Source of the DNA: Ipomoea triloba
Taxonomy: Eukaryota > Streptophyta > Magnoliopsida > Solanales > Convolvulaceae
Reading direction: 5' to 3'
Length of the DNA: 64,000 bases
Assembly (NCBI RefSeq): GCF_003576645.1
Contig: NC_044920.1
Coordinates: 26,482,185 to 26,546,184 of the forward strand
Below, piece by piece: positions 52,891 through 63,622 of the stretch (position 1 is its first letter; the number at the start of each line of letters is the position of its first letter). The translations under genes and the position numbers were made by a program. The notes beneath the pieces were generated by a model, which was not told where the DNA came from, searched no databases, and was given only the letters and a program-made list of their open reading frames with translations.

Positions 52891-55800
52891 ATTTGCTAAG
52901 CTGGAATGTCAGGGGTCTGCTTTCCTCACGGCGCAGACTCTCTCGTATCCTTCACCGTGAGCATGTCAATTTTCTTTCTGTTATTGAACCTTTTATTGCT
53001 TCGGATCGCTTGGACAGCTTTGTCCGAGAATTCAAGTTTGCTGGTGGTTTCGCTTCCCTTGAAACTAAAATTTGGCTTTTTTGGTCGGATTCTTTTGAGG
53101 TTGATATAGTGATTGATAGTGAACAATTTGTCTTCTGTAATGTTCGCTTTGTTCCTTGGCAATTCAACTTTGGATTTATTGCAATTTACGCAAAACACTC
53201 TAGAATGGAAAGAGCTCATCTTTGGAGGCAGCTTCATGCGATTATTGACGACACTAGACCTTTCCTCCTTGGTGGGGATTTCAATGTCATCTCAAACATC
53301 TCTGAGTCCAGAGGTAATGCCTTTCCTGAGCTTGGGAGCATCTCAGACTTTTCTGACTTCATTATTGACAACTCTTTAATTGATTTGGCTACAATGGGAG
53401 GTCAATACACTTGGCATGGAACCAGAAACTCGGGGACTGTTTGGAAGAGGTTGGATCGGTTCTTAATGAATCCAGCTTTGAGAGATTATTTCACGGAGAT
53501 AAGAATCCTTGTTCTTGCCCGCACCACGTCCGACCACTCACCGATCCTTTTAAGTGGGGCTAATTTTGAACTACCATGCCCTAAGCAGTTTCGCTTTCAA
53601 AGCATGTGGATCACACACTCTGGCTTTATGGACGTTGTTAGAAACAACTGGTCGCTACCAGCTAACGGTGGAGGTATGCGAGCTTTAGCCTTTAAGGTTA
53701 AACGCCTTAAGCTAGCTCTTCGCACCTGGAACCGGGACACCTTTGGGAATGTTTTTGATCATATCAGGAATTTGGAGACTACAGTAGCTGAGGCAGAGAA
53801 ATGTATCAGGAATTTGGAGACTACAGTAGCTGAGGCAGAGAAATGCTATGATGAATGCCCCACACCAGAAACTCGAACATTATTGCACAGACACCATGCA
53901 GAACTTCTTATAGCCCTAAAACAAGAAGAAATGTTCTGGAGACAAAAGGCTAGGGTGAAATGGCTAAAAGAAGGCGACGCCAACACTCGTTTTTTTCACG
54001 CCACGGTTAAAGATAGACATCATAGACAGCGTATCTGCGCTATTAAAAATGACTCCGGTGAACTCCTTACCACCCAAACAGCTATCCAGGAGGAAGCCAT
54101 ATCTTACTACTCCAACTTATTCTTGGCTGAGGATTGCTCTGAAATGGATCCCTTACTGCAATGCCTCCCTAGCAGCTTGGAAGCTTCAGACAATGCTCTC
54201 CTGTCTAGGCCTCCAACCCGTGAGGAGGTCAAGGAGGCAGCGTGGAAACTTGACCCTGATAGTGCGGCCGACCCAGACGACTTCTCAGGTACATTCTTCA
54301 GACAATGCTGGGAGATTGTACAAGAAGATGTTTACAAAGCAGTGTTAGATTTTTATGTTGGGGTGCCGGTCCCTAAAGCCATAGCTAGTGCGCAAATTGT
54401 TTTGATCCCCAAAAATAATAATCCAGAAACATATGCGGACTTCAGGCCTATCTGCTTATGCACATTTATTAGTAAGGTCTTCACAAGAATCATTGCCACC
54501 CGTCTAAGGAAAATTCTGCCTAAATCGATCTCTAATGAACAGGCAGGATTTGTGGAAGGTAGAAGCATTCAAGACAATGTTCTGCTTGCATTCGAATTAC
54601 TCCAATACATTGACAAAAGGTGCCGCGGCTCCAATGTTGTGGTTAAATTGGACATGATGAAAGCATTTGACAGAGTTTCTTGGCCCTTCCTGCGAGCAGT
54701 GCTTAAAAAGTTTGGTTTCCCAATTGCTTTTACAAATCTTGTCATGAACAACCTTGCAGCGACAAGATTATCAATATTGATCAATGGTGTCAGCTGTGGT
54801 TTTTTCCAACCTACTCGAGGGGTTAAGCAAGGCGATCCACTATCGCCGATGTTGTTCATTTTAATCTCAGAAGCATTATCTCGCTCCCTCATTCTCAAAA
54901 TGGGCACAGGTATACTCTCCCCTTACTCAACTGGTTTGAACTGTCCTATTGTTACCCATTTGGCATTTGCAGATGATATTGTCATCTTTGCAAACGGGTC
55001 ATCAAACTCCTTAAAAACATTGGTGGAAACATTGAAACAATATCAAGCAGGTTCAGGGCAAAAAATTAACTTTACCAAGAGCTTTTTTGTTACTTCTAAA
55101 CACTGCTCAGGCCGTAGAGCAGCCACCATGTCACGCATCTTGGGAATGCAACGTTCATCTTTGCCTTTCCGTTATTTAGGGGTGAACCTATTCCGAGGAC
55201 GGAATAGGCTCTTTTATCATCGACGACTGCTGGAAAATATGGACGAAAAACTTCAAAGCTGGCATCGCAAGCTTCTTTCTCCAGGGGGTCGGCTCATCCT
55301 TATCAAGCATGTTCTATCAACGATTCCCCTCTACACGATGGCTTCTATTATGCTGCCGAGCCAGATTGTGAAAGCACTTGAATCTAAGCTCGCTAGATTT
55401 TTCTGGGGCACAAAAGATGGAAAACCAAAGCGACACTGGGCTGCATGGAGGAAAATATGCTTACCGAGAGAAGAGGGCGGCTTAGGCGTTCGCTGCCTGT
55501 CAACGGTTCAACGTACCCACTCTGCTAAAATTTATTTCAATTTCAAGCGAGGGGGATCCTTATGGAGTGATTTCATGCATGCTCGCTACCCAGAAGACTC
55601 GTCCAGGCATTCGGGCTCCCTTACTTGGCGTCGTATACAAGAGGTGGCTGTTTTTGTTGATGAAAACACAGTGCAAGTTGCTGGCGATCTTGTTTGGATG
55701 CCATCCACCTATGGAAATTTTTGTTTTTCCTCGGCATATGACTGCCTTCGACCAAAAGCGGGATTAACTTTATCATCTAGCTGCATTTGGGGCGGAGGAA

Positions 55801-56834
55801 TACCTCCCAAAGTATCTATTCTAATGTGGAAACTCTTGAGAAGACTACTTCCGTTCCCAGACGTCATTGAACGTTTCGGTTTTTGTGTTCCATCAGTTTG
55901 TCCATTTTGTCTTAGAGCAAGTGCGAGCTTGGAACATTGTTTATTGCTTTGCGACCGAGTTCAACAAATTTGGCAACACTTTGGCGGGATATTTGGACTA
56001 TCAATGTCAAATGCTAGCACTGTTCGTGCAACATGTCACATTTGGTGGTTGTTTTCATCTCCAAACTCTGCAGTTGGCTGCTTAGCGCGTCTTCTTCCCA
56101 GTCTGATTCTTTGGCAACTTTGGGTATCTTACAATGAATCAATTCATAATGGATCCACCTTTTCTATCCCTGGCACTGTTAAAAGAATCAAATGTGAGAC
56201 TGTGTTGATATCCCTTTCTAGACCCATTCAATGCAGAGACACTTCAGACTCCGTTTTGCTTTCACAGGGTTTGATCGCAAGATTTTCAGCCACACCGCGA
56301 AAACGAACTATCTGGATCAAATGGCTCGCTCCACCTTCCGGTCGATTGAAGCTCAATACAGATGCATTATTTTCTGCTAACGGCACAGCAGGCGGAGCTT
56401 GTTTGCGCGACTCTCATGGTTTTTTAGTTGCAGGACTTTGTTTCCCATTAGCAGCTTCTTCGGCTCTTGAGGCAGAAACCTTAGCTCTTCGCTTTGCCCT
56501 TCAATGGTGTGAACTAACAGCAAAGACACCCTACCTTGTGGAAGTGGACTCAATCTGTCTTGCTCGCATTGTTAACTCCAAAACGACAAAGACCCCTTGG
56601 AAGATTAGGGAAGCTATCAACTTCATTCGCTCGTGCCTCTTTTCGTGGGGATCATCCTTAAAGCATATCTATCGAGAGGCAAACCAAGTGGCTGATGCCC
56701 TTGCCACGGAAGGTCTTAACAAAAGCTTGCCCAATTTCTTTTGCTCTTTCAATTCTCTTCCTGTAAAGGTTCTTCTTGCTCTTTGGCTTGACTGTAGGGG
56801 TTTTGTTTCCCCCAGACTTTTTGCTCATCAATAA
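52887..56834 (+). CDS. LINE-3 ORF2: endonuclease, reverse transcriptase, RNase H
   Basis: 1315 residues in one frame. The N-terminal EEP/APE-like endonuclease has LLSWNVRGL, IEPF, GGDFNVI, RLDRFL and SDHSPI. RT follows with FRPICLCTFISKV, NEQAGFVEGRS, KLDMMKAFDRVSW, GVKQGDPLSP and HLAFADDIVIF (catalytic ADD). Then come zf-RVT (CPFCLRASASLEHCLLLC) and RNase H (KLNTDALFSANGTAGGACLR, HIYREANQVADALA). The usual PGPDG at the start of RT reads ADPDDFSG here. A 14-residue repeat (IRNLETTVAEAEKC) at about 53763-53846 is an exact 42-bp duplication. Apart from these changes the protein is full length. Confidence 0.93.
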   Translation: MNLLSWNVRGLLSSRRRLSRILHREHVNFLSVIEPFIASDRLDSFVREFKFAGGFASLETKIWLFWSDSFEVDIVIDSEQFVFCNVRFVPWQFNFGFIAIYAKHSRMERAHLWRQLHAIIDDTRPFLLGGDFNVISNISESRGNAFPELGSISDFSDFIIDNSLIDLATMGGQYTWHGTRNSGTVWKRLDRFLMNPALRDYFTEIRILVLARTTSDHSPILLSGANFELPCPKQFRFQSMWITHSGFMDVVRNNWSLPANGGGMRALAFKVKRLKLALRTWNRDTFGNVFDHIRNLETTVAEAEKCIRNLETTVAEAEKCYDECPTPETRTLLHRHHAELLIALKQEEMFWRQKARVKWLKEGDANTRFFHATVKDRHHRQRICAIKNDSGELLTTQTAIQEEAISYYSNLFLAEDCSEMDPLLQCLPSSLEASDNALLSRPPTREEVKEAAWKLDPDSAADPDDFSGTFFRQCWEIVQEDVYKAVLDFYVGVPVPKAIASAQIVLIPKNNNPETYADFRPICLCTFISKVFTRIIATRLRKILPKSISNEQAGFVEGRSIQDNVLLAFELLQYIDKRCRGSNVVVKLDMMKAFDRVSWPFLRAVLKKFGFPIAFTNLVMNNLAATRLSILINGVSCGFFQPTRGVKQGDPLSPMLFILISEALSRSLILKMGTGILSPYSTGLNCPIVTHLAFADDIVIFANGSSNSLKTLVETLKQYQAGSGQKINFTKSFFVTSKHCSGRRAATMSRILGMQRSSLPFRYLGVNLFRGRNRLFYHRRLLENMDEKLQSWHRKLLSPGGRLILIKHVLSTIPLYTMASIMLPSQIVKALESKLARFFWGTKDGKPKRHWAAWRKICLPREEGGLGVRCLSTVQRTHSAKIYFNFKRGGSLWSDFMHARYPEDSSRHSGSLTWRRIQEVAVFVDENTVQVAGDLVWMPSTYGNFCFSSAYDCLRPKAGLTLSSSCIWGGGIPPKVSILMWKLLRRLLPFPDVIERFGFCVPSVCPFCLRASASLEHCLLLCDRVQQIWQHFGGIFGLSMSNASTVRATCHIWWLFSSPNSAVGCLARLLPSLILWQLWVSYNESIHNGSTFSIPGTVKRIKCETVLISLSRPIQCRDTSDSVLLSQGLIARFSATPRKRTIWIKWLAPPSGRLKLNTDALFSANGTAGGACLRDSHGFLVAGLCFPLAASSALEAETLALRFALQWCELTAKTPYLVEVDSICLARIVNSKTTKTPWKIREAINFIRSCLFSWGSSLKHIYREANQVADALATEGLNKSLPNFFCSFNSLPVKVLLALWLDCRGFVSPRLFAHQ

Positions 56835-56900
56835 AATTATTTAAAAAAATATATATATTTTGCATTCTGCATTAAAAAAAAAAAAAAGTTATTAAAATAC

Positions 56901-57046
56901 ATTGGATGAACATGGTAGCAATGCCATATAGTTCCTTATTTCATACAATATGAACAACCTAACATGTGAGGTATGGAACGTTGAACACAATAATGCCACA
57001 TAGCATCTAATCAATTACACACTGCACCAAAGTTATAAATTACACT
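56901..57046. other. 3' flank of kinase B6
   Basis: This short AT-rich spacer resembles the 3' flanks of B5 (45000-45102): a GAACACAATAATGCCACATAGCATCTAAT-type text is shared in part. Confidence 0.5.
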
Positions 57047-59403
57047 TCAATCCACAATTATACCAATGCTGTTGGAATCGGGCAAAAATGCTATGGATTC
57101 AGATGATTCTGGCATGGAACTCTGTTCTTGATCCATTTCCATAATTGGCTCCGAAAGGAAAGAAGTATCAGTTGGCATTTGCAACAGCTCAACATCTCCT
57201 TCAAGCATTTCAACCACCCTACTCATTGAAGGCCTCGGAATTGGACTCGTTTGGATGCACCAAAGCCCAACTATGGTCATCTTCTTTGTAATTCTCTTCT
57301 CTTCCTCATCTAATTCTCCCATCTCAATTACCTTGCCCTTGTTGATATCATTGTAAATCCAAGACGGGAAGTATTGACTCGACTCATCTTGCCGGGTAAC
57401 TGGGATTTTTTTTAGGCCTAGCATTTCCATTAGTAACATTCCGAAGCTGTAAACATCGGCTTTGTGTGAAATGGCTCCAATGCTTCTATTGATCAACTCT
57501 GGTGCCACATACCCAATTGTTCCACGGGCGGCAGTAAGAGTGACAATACTTTTATCAGTAGGAAACAGTTTTGCAAGACCAAAATCAGAGATTTTTGGAA
57601 TGAAATTCTTATCTAAAAGGATATTGTGCGGTTTAATGTCAAAATGTAAAATTTGAATGTCGCAGCCTCGGTGCAAGTAATCAATCCCACGAGCTACTCC
57701 CATTGCAATCTCAAACTTTCTTTTCCAATTCAACAAACTTGCATTAGCTCCTTTATTAATGTATTTGTCAAGTGATCCATTAGACATGAAATCGTAAACA
57801 AGAGCACGCTTAGAATTCTCTGCACAATATCCAACAAGTCGAGCAATGTTGACATGATGAATCCTTCCCATGGAAGCAACTTCGTTGATGAAATCTTGAC
57901 CGTTGGACTTGGAGTTGCTTATTATCTTCACTGCAACATCGCGGCCGCTTCGAAGTTTGGCTTTGTAAACCGAACCATAGCCCCCTTCTCCCAGCTTCTC
58001 CTTGAAGGCCTTGGTCATATTTTTGATGTGTGTGTAAGAGTATCTAATGGGCAACAAATTGTTGTCGGCGCTGAGAAAATTTTCGATTGCATCGAACACT
58101 GATAGATGCCTTCTGCGGAATTTGATAATTAGAAACACAATTGCGCATGGAATTCCAATTATAATCTTTAATCCAAAGATTATTCCCCCAAGTAGGACCA
58201 CAACTGCAAAATATTACAAATGTCATTAACGAAATTATAGTAAAAAGAGTGTTGGTGTACTTTTATATTTACAGAGCAGTTCATAAACTGGTGACAAGAG
58301 ATTGAGTTCTTACCCATAATAAGGAACCGTATTATGCCATATAGTGTTACACCTACAATAATATTGTGATGGAAATGGAATGGAGTTAGAGACACATGGT
58401 GTTTTGAGGATAGTTTACCGCATCCCGGCAGCATAAATGTAATGCGACGAAACTTCAAACAAAAAACTAGTAACATGAAAAATAAGAGAGTAATTGCAAA
58501 TAATCACAGCTGAATAAAATAGTACGGAGTATTATTTATAATACAGAAGTGAGGAAAAGTTACTTCTCAAGTTAGCAATCTATCACACATAATCTAGTAG
58601 ACAAATTAAGATTATATTTCCACTAAATTTAATTATATGTGATCTAGTCAAGACAAGTCACCTCTCATTATATTCTTACCTTCCCGGCAGATAATCCCAT
58701 ATTTCGTGGGATCAAGTTTACACCCTTTACTCAGGTTATCCTGGACCCAGGATAGCTCAAATCCATACACCAAAGCATCATGGATTTCCAAAAGGCTAAT
58801 ATTCTCGGACAAATTTTTTTGAATTCGCAAGGAAGTCGTCATAGTTATGAGCTCAACCCGGCAGGAAATTCTTAAATCCAATGCATTAAGACGGCCTACC
58901 TTAATATAAGCGTAGCCCCCAGGAGAGTCACTGCTTTTATTCCAGCAGTCTTTAGTGGTTTCTACAAAAGCGGAGGATTTCATTGGGAACGGACACCTCA
59001 AGAAAATAATTGGCACATATGTTCTGTATGCGATTTCATATGGATAACCACGGTATCCAAACAAACTGTTCTTAGGCAAAGCGTATTGGGGAAAGGAGCA
59101 TATGTTGTTTTTTTGTACACCAGGATTAACCACACGGATAGTTTTGTTGTTGTAATTGATGGCTTGAACAAAGTATTTCTGGGAATGTATAGTTAACACT
59201 GTTTGGTTTTGTTCACAGGTTAAAAGGTAATAAGGATTGCCACAATGTTGTGGATCAGTATCAAGTCGAAAAGGGTGGCTAATATTGTGGATGCTCCCGC
59301 AAGAAGAAAGGTTGCACTGGCTACTGGAATGCCGTGGAAGTTGGATACAAAGTATGCATATCACGCATGAGATGACAAGGTTTTTTGATCTGAACGCAAG
59401 CAT
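57047..59403 (-). CDS. LRK10-like receptor kinase B6
   Basis: Minus-strand exons are 59403-58680, 58352-58314 (39 bp) and 58203-57047, summing to 1920 nt (639 residues). The ATG at 59403 (MLAFRSKN, as in B2) is chosen over an in-frame ATG 26 codons upstream because it matches the sisters. The signal peptide (LVISCVICILCIQLP) precedes [18 protein letters not shown]. The ectodomain is shorter near its end (GFELSWVQDNLSKGC). The TM segment is about 256-282. In the kinase, GEGGYG is near 326, K near 347, HFD near 441, DFG near 461 and APE near 489, ending IIVD. All motifs are intact. Upstream DNA (59476-59910) is shared with the region before A3, so the pair was once closer. It is probably a functional non-RD receptor kinase. 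Confidence 0.92.
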
Positions 59404-61117
59404 TTTGTTGGGGGTGGTCTGGTTTAGGAAGACGAAAGAGTTATTTAGGTATTTACCAGATAAGATTCTCTTTAAACCCAATTCTATATTTCAATTCAGT
59501 GAATTTCGTCATTTGCAGCGGTTGATGTTTACTAATTCTACATACCCATTAATTCTCATATTCAAAACTAAAATAATAACAATAGTTTACTTTTGCAAAG
59601 TTGATGTTACTAATTTGATTTATTAATTCTTACTAAAATAATAACAAGTGGCAAGTGACCTCTTTATGGAGAAGAATTCCATGAGAACCCGAGTTCGATT
59701 TTCACAAGTGACGATTCTCTCTGGGCCAGCTCCCGTGCCTCCCGGAGCGAACGTAGATGTACCTAGATCATTAAACGGACAGAGAAAGATCCCGTGAATT
59801 TACCATAAAAAAAAACGTTTACTTTTGCACAGTTGATGTTACTAATTTGATTTATTAATTCTTACGTTGTGAACTAAAATAATAAGAAGCATTTACATAC
59901 TTCCATTGGTGACTGATATGATGTTACTAGTTAGAAATTTTAATCTATCCAATTGCACTGCACCTTGTGCACTGTTACTTACTAGTTATGTTTGTTAGTG
60001 TTATACTTGGTATAATTTTTGGTTGGCTTAATTATATTTTTGACGAAAAATAGGCTTACAAAGTCGTTGTAAACTTATAATAGGTGTTTGTATTTGATTT
60101 TTGGTATAACACGCTAGTACTGCACGTTTAGTTGGAGGGAATTATAATTCTATTCTCACTTAATTCCACCTAATTTCAAATGTAACAAAATTCATTCGTT
60201 TGGTTGGAGGGAATTGTAATTCCACGGAATTGCAATTCCCTCATTTTCATGGAATTAGAATTCCATGGCCCACCTAAGATTTTAATTCCATGGATTTTAG
60301 GAAGACAAAAAGATAATTCTAAGATAAAATTACCCCTCCCATTTTTTAACATAAAATTAGTGTCTGACATTCCCTTCTAAATTATAGTGTGTATTATTCT
60401 TCAACTTCTTTTTGTGTATGTTCATTTAATATAAATTTTTATATGCAATAACTATTCAAAATTTGCATTCTTTATATGCATTATTTATATATAGTAATTT
60501 TCGTGTATGTTCCTTTGAATTCTTTATATGTAGAACTCTTCAAAATTTGCATTTTTATATGCAACAACTCTAACCATTTGTGAATTAATTTGTCAATTAT
60601 AAATAATACTAATAATAATAATAATAATAATAACAACAACAATGTGCATTTTGGACTTTATACTACTTATCCCCTCTCAATTTCGTGTATACCAAACATT
60701 GGAATTGAAATCCTCAATAATTTTATTCCTGTGAGTGAACCAAACACTGGAGTTTAAACTCCTGCATTATACTTTTTCTACGGAATTGCAATTCTTTTCC
60801 CACCTAATTCTTTCCCTTAAACCAAGCGCCCTGTGAAGGTCCCAGGGCAACTTAGGTGGGAAATTATACCATGAACCAGAGTCTACCTTGCAATTTCAGA
60901 TTCTGTATCTTTAGTTGACAAATTCTATATCTAGAGTTGACAATTTCTGTACTTGTAGCTATCATATTATGTGTTAGCAATTATCAAGTTATTTGTTTAC
61001 ATGTACGGAAACTGTTAATTGTAGTTACAGAATCTGTTAACTAAAGGTATAGAATTTTTGTATCAAGGTTTACAATGCAATATGACCCAAAAATTTGTCT
61101 ACAATTTGAATTTTAAA
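59404..61117. other. Intergenic region: duplicated promoter DNA, SINE-like and MITE-like segments
   Basis: No gene is present. 59476-59640 and 59817-59910 match 63390-63600 before A3. About 59645-59812 resembles a SINE. About 60118-60835 holds inverted words such as GGAATTGTAATTCC and GGAATTGCAATTCC near both edges (60205-60240, 60781-60800), plus an ATA microsatellite (60607-60632), probably a decayed hAT-like MITE. Confidence 0.45.
59645..59812 (+). mobile_element. Candidate SINE
   Basis: There is a B-box-like GAGTTCGATTTTC at 59691-59703, a GC-richer body (GGGCCAGCTCCCGTGCCTCC) and an A-rich tail (CATAAAAAAAAAC). It interrupts sequence that is continuous in the related copy near 63485. 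No clear A box or short duplication is seen. Confidence 0.4.
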
Positions 61118-61712
61118 GGAATAAGGTTCAAATTAGCCACTGAACATAATCTGAAAGTGCAATGAGGCCACTGAACAAAAAAAAAAGTACAATTAGGCCA
61201 CTAAACACTCCAAATACATGCAATTTCACCACATAGCAAGTTACTTTCCATTTCATCAAGTTGCCTGCTTATATGGATGGTGAGTTGACATTTTAAAATA
61301 ATTTTTTAATAATAAATATTAAAAACAAAAATTAAAAGTTATTTAAAAAAAAAAAATAGTTGCCACNCCCCCCCCCCCCTTCCTTCGTCTCTAACCAAAA
61401 AGTACTCATAAATTCTGTCTATAATACCTTGTAAATAAAACTCTAATAAACACTGCATCCTGGCGTTTGTTTTTTTTTTTAAATAAAAATTTTATTTTTT
61501 ATTTTTATTTTTAAAGTTTATTATTAAAAAAATATTTTGAAATGTCAACTCGCCATCCATCTAAGCATACAATCTGATGAAATGGAAGGTAACTTGCTAT
61601 CAGGTGAAATTGCATGCATTTGGAGTGTTCAATGTCCTAATTGCATTTTTTTCATTCAGTGGGCTAATTGTACTTTTAGGTTAGGTTCAGTGGCCAATTT
61701 GAACCTTATTCA
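61118..61712. mobile_element. Long-TIR foldback element (Mutator-like)
   Basis: The arms are ~200 bp inverted repeats: the left runs from GGAATAAGGTTCAAATTAGC to GGATGGTGAGTTGACATTT, and the right is its reverse complement ending GAACCTTATTCA. It is flanked by AATTTTAAA (61109-61117 and 61713-61721), a 9-bp duplication. The AT-rich centre is non-coding and includes an N (61367) next to a poly-C run. Confidence 0.75.
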
Positions 61713-62043
61713 AATTTTAAATTAGTATTTTGTCCGACCACCACCAAAGGTGTCGGAAAAACCTTTATATATATTCCTCCCTTGCGTATTTTCAGGCAAT
61801 TTTTCATTGGTTTTTTTTTTCTTTTTCTTTTTACATATTTCTACTGGTTTTTTCATTGTTGTATGTATTTTTTAACAAAATCATTCACAATGGAGTTAAA
61901 ATCATGTTGTACTAAATCATATCAAGCTACGATACTGAAAGTTGCTTTTTAATTTAATTGAAGGTGGAAAGTGAGTATCGTCGTCCTCAAAGAAGGGCTT
62001 GAAAGGAGTTGTGTAGAGAGTGATTAAACACAAGTGCATTGAG

Positions 62044-62116
62044 GGGATTGTAGTTCAATTGGTCAGAGCATCGCCCTGTCAATGCAAAAAGTTGCAAGTT
62101 TGAGTCCTGTTACAAT
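62044..62116 (+). pseudogene. trnD-GUC: Plastid-type tRNA-Asp(GUC) relic
   Basis: GGGATTGTAGTTCAATTGGT and the following CAGAGCA(T)CGCCCTGTCAA match the 5' half of plastid trnD-GUC, including the GTC anticodon. The anticodon and T stems have decayed (AATGCAAAAAGTTGCAAG), so it cannot fold into a normal tRNA. Most likely this is an organelle DNA scrap captured in the nucleus, inside the LTR fragment. Confidence 0.7.
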
Positions 62117-62477
62117 AATTTGGTCCCATCGAAGAAAGAACAAATGTTTGAAAGCTAACCTGAAAAGATTAGGAGATTGCATTAAGTAACAAGTGTAAAA
62201 AACACAAAATTGATTGAGTAAAGACAATGATAAAATAGAGGATTTAGATCAAATAACCTTGCATAGATGCTTTTGTGTGTTTTAAGATTCTAAGCCAAGC
62301 AATGTTCCACAATGAAAATGAGGGAGTGGTATAAGTGTCAACGCCACTCTCGTGGACATTGGTTTATCACCTAAGCCCTAGTTCCATTCTCATAGCAACT
62401 AGGCTAGGTGAAGCAATTAAACAAAGACTTGGTGTACTCATTCCCTTCTAACTCTATCTCAAAGGTTAGCTAGAAAT

Positions 62478-63191
62478 GCAATCGTTATACCCTGCACCAC
62501 GGTGCACATAGCAATGTGCACCACGTAAGTAAAACGATGTCGTTTCGGTGTTAGTGGATGCAGACGCGAATGACTCAGGGAATTCATTATCTATAATACA
62601 CATAATCATTATCTATAATACACAGAACGTTTGCCTAGAATACACAGAGTGTTTGCCTAGAATACACAGAATATTGACACAAAATACACAGATGTTAGTG
62701 GACGCGGACACGAATGACTCCGGGGAATTCATTATCTATAATACACATAATCATTATATAGAATACACAGAACGTTTGCCTAGAATACACAGAATGTTTG
62801 CCCATAATACACAGAATATTGACACAAAATACACAGAACTCATCCTCCTAACATTCGAATGCACAAACACATCACAACTTGTGTTAATAACATGAATACA
62901 CAGAATATTTACACAAAATACACATAACTCATCCTCCTAAACATTCGAATGCACAAACACATCACAACATGTGTTACTAACATGAAATCACAACATGTGT
63001 TACTAACATGAATACACATAACGGTTGCCTAGAATACACAGAACAGTTGCCTAGAATACACAGAATGATTGCCTGGAATACACAGAATATTACCCAAAAA
63101 ACGAACGATTAGTTTACAATGCTCAAAACGACGTCGTTTAGGTACGTGGTGCACATTATTATGTGCACCGTGGTGCACAGTATAATTTGCC
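62478..63191. mobile_element. Mutator-like MITE with internal minisatellite (714 bp)
   Basis: It is flanked by the 9-bp duplication CTAGAAATG (62469-62477 and 63192-63200). TIRs of about 60 bp share TGCACCACGGTGCACAT and AATGTGCACCACGTA and a GACGTCGTTT-type end. The interior is made of variable copies of a ~20-bp unit around CCTAGAATACACAGAA (about 62590-63090) and does not code for a transposase. Confidence 0.8.
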
Positions 63192-63360
63192 CTAGAAATG
63201 TGGGTGAATATATGATTTTAAAACCCATCTAATTGGGCTCCAATTTATATGATTCTATAATCAATATTTTCAAATCACCTAAATAATACAAAGGAATCAA
63301 ATAAGCACATACTTAACTTCTAATTAAAATAAAATCATATGAGTTTGATACCAATTATGC

Positions 63361-63622
63361 ACATAAAAGTAGTAAAGCGCTAATGTTTTAACCCAATTCT
63401 ATATTTCAATTCACTGAATTTCTTCATTTGCAGCGGTTAAAGTTTACTAATTCTACATACCCATTAATTAATTCTAATATTGAGGACTAAAATAATAACA
63501 AGAGTTTACTTTTGCACAGTAGATGTTACTAATTAGATTTGTTAATTCTTAGATTGTGAACTAAACTAATAAGAAGCATTTTCATACTTTCCTTTGGCTG
63601 TTGCAGCAAGTATTGCTCAGAG
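63361..63622 (+). promoter_or_regulatory. Upstream region of A3
   Basis: Sequence 63390-63600 is a diverged copy of 59476-59910 upstream of B6 (ACCCAATTCTATATTTCAATTC; GTTTACTTTTGCACAG). TTGCTCAGAG directly before the ATG matches A1. None of the GTCCAC palindromes seen elsewhere is present here. Confidence 0.5.

Larger units (their letters stand above)
51472..56885 (+). mobile_element. LINE-3: full-length non-LTR retrotransposon
   Basis: A 15-bp duplication, AAGTTATTAAAATAC (51457-51471 and 56886-56900), and a 3' poly-A tail bound the element. It is about 5.4 kb with a 52-bp 5' leader, ORF1 and ORF2, the normal plan of plant L1-clade LINEs with a C-terminal RNase H. It lies between B5 and B6. 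LINE-2 is a truncated relative. ORF1 has a one-base frame break, and a 42-bp duplication in ORF2 (53763-53846) is probably an assembly artefact. Confidence 0.95.
61955..63360. mobile_element. Decayed LTR fragment with nested insertions
   Basis: Blocks GTGAGTATCG...CTCAAAG, TGTTTGAAAGCTAACC, CAACGCCACTCTCGTGG, CATTCTCATAGCAACTAGG and CTAGGTGA match the LTR at 13663-15129 (for example 13795-14060) in order. It is interrupted by a tRNA-Asp-like relic (62044-62116) and by the MITE at 62478-63191. It is a solo or truncated LTR of a relative of the element in B2. Confidence 0.65.

Noticed and set aside
59404..59481. Upstream in-frame ATG for B6 (26 extra residues)
   Set aside because: The sister genes start at the MLAFRSK-type ATG followed by the signal peptide; the extension would place a polar stretch before it.
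62590..63090. CRISPR-like array of AATACACAGAA repeats
   Set aside because: Units are irregular in length and spacing, lie inside a TIR element in plant nuclear DNA, and there are no cas genes.
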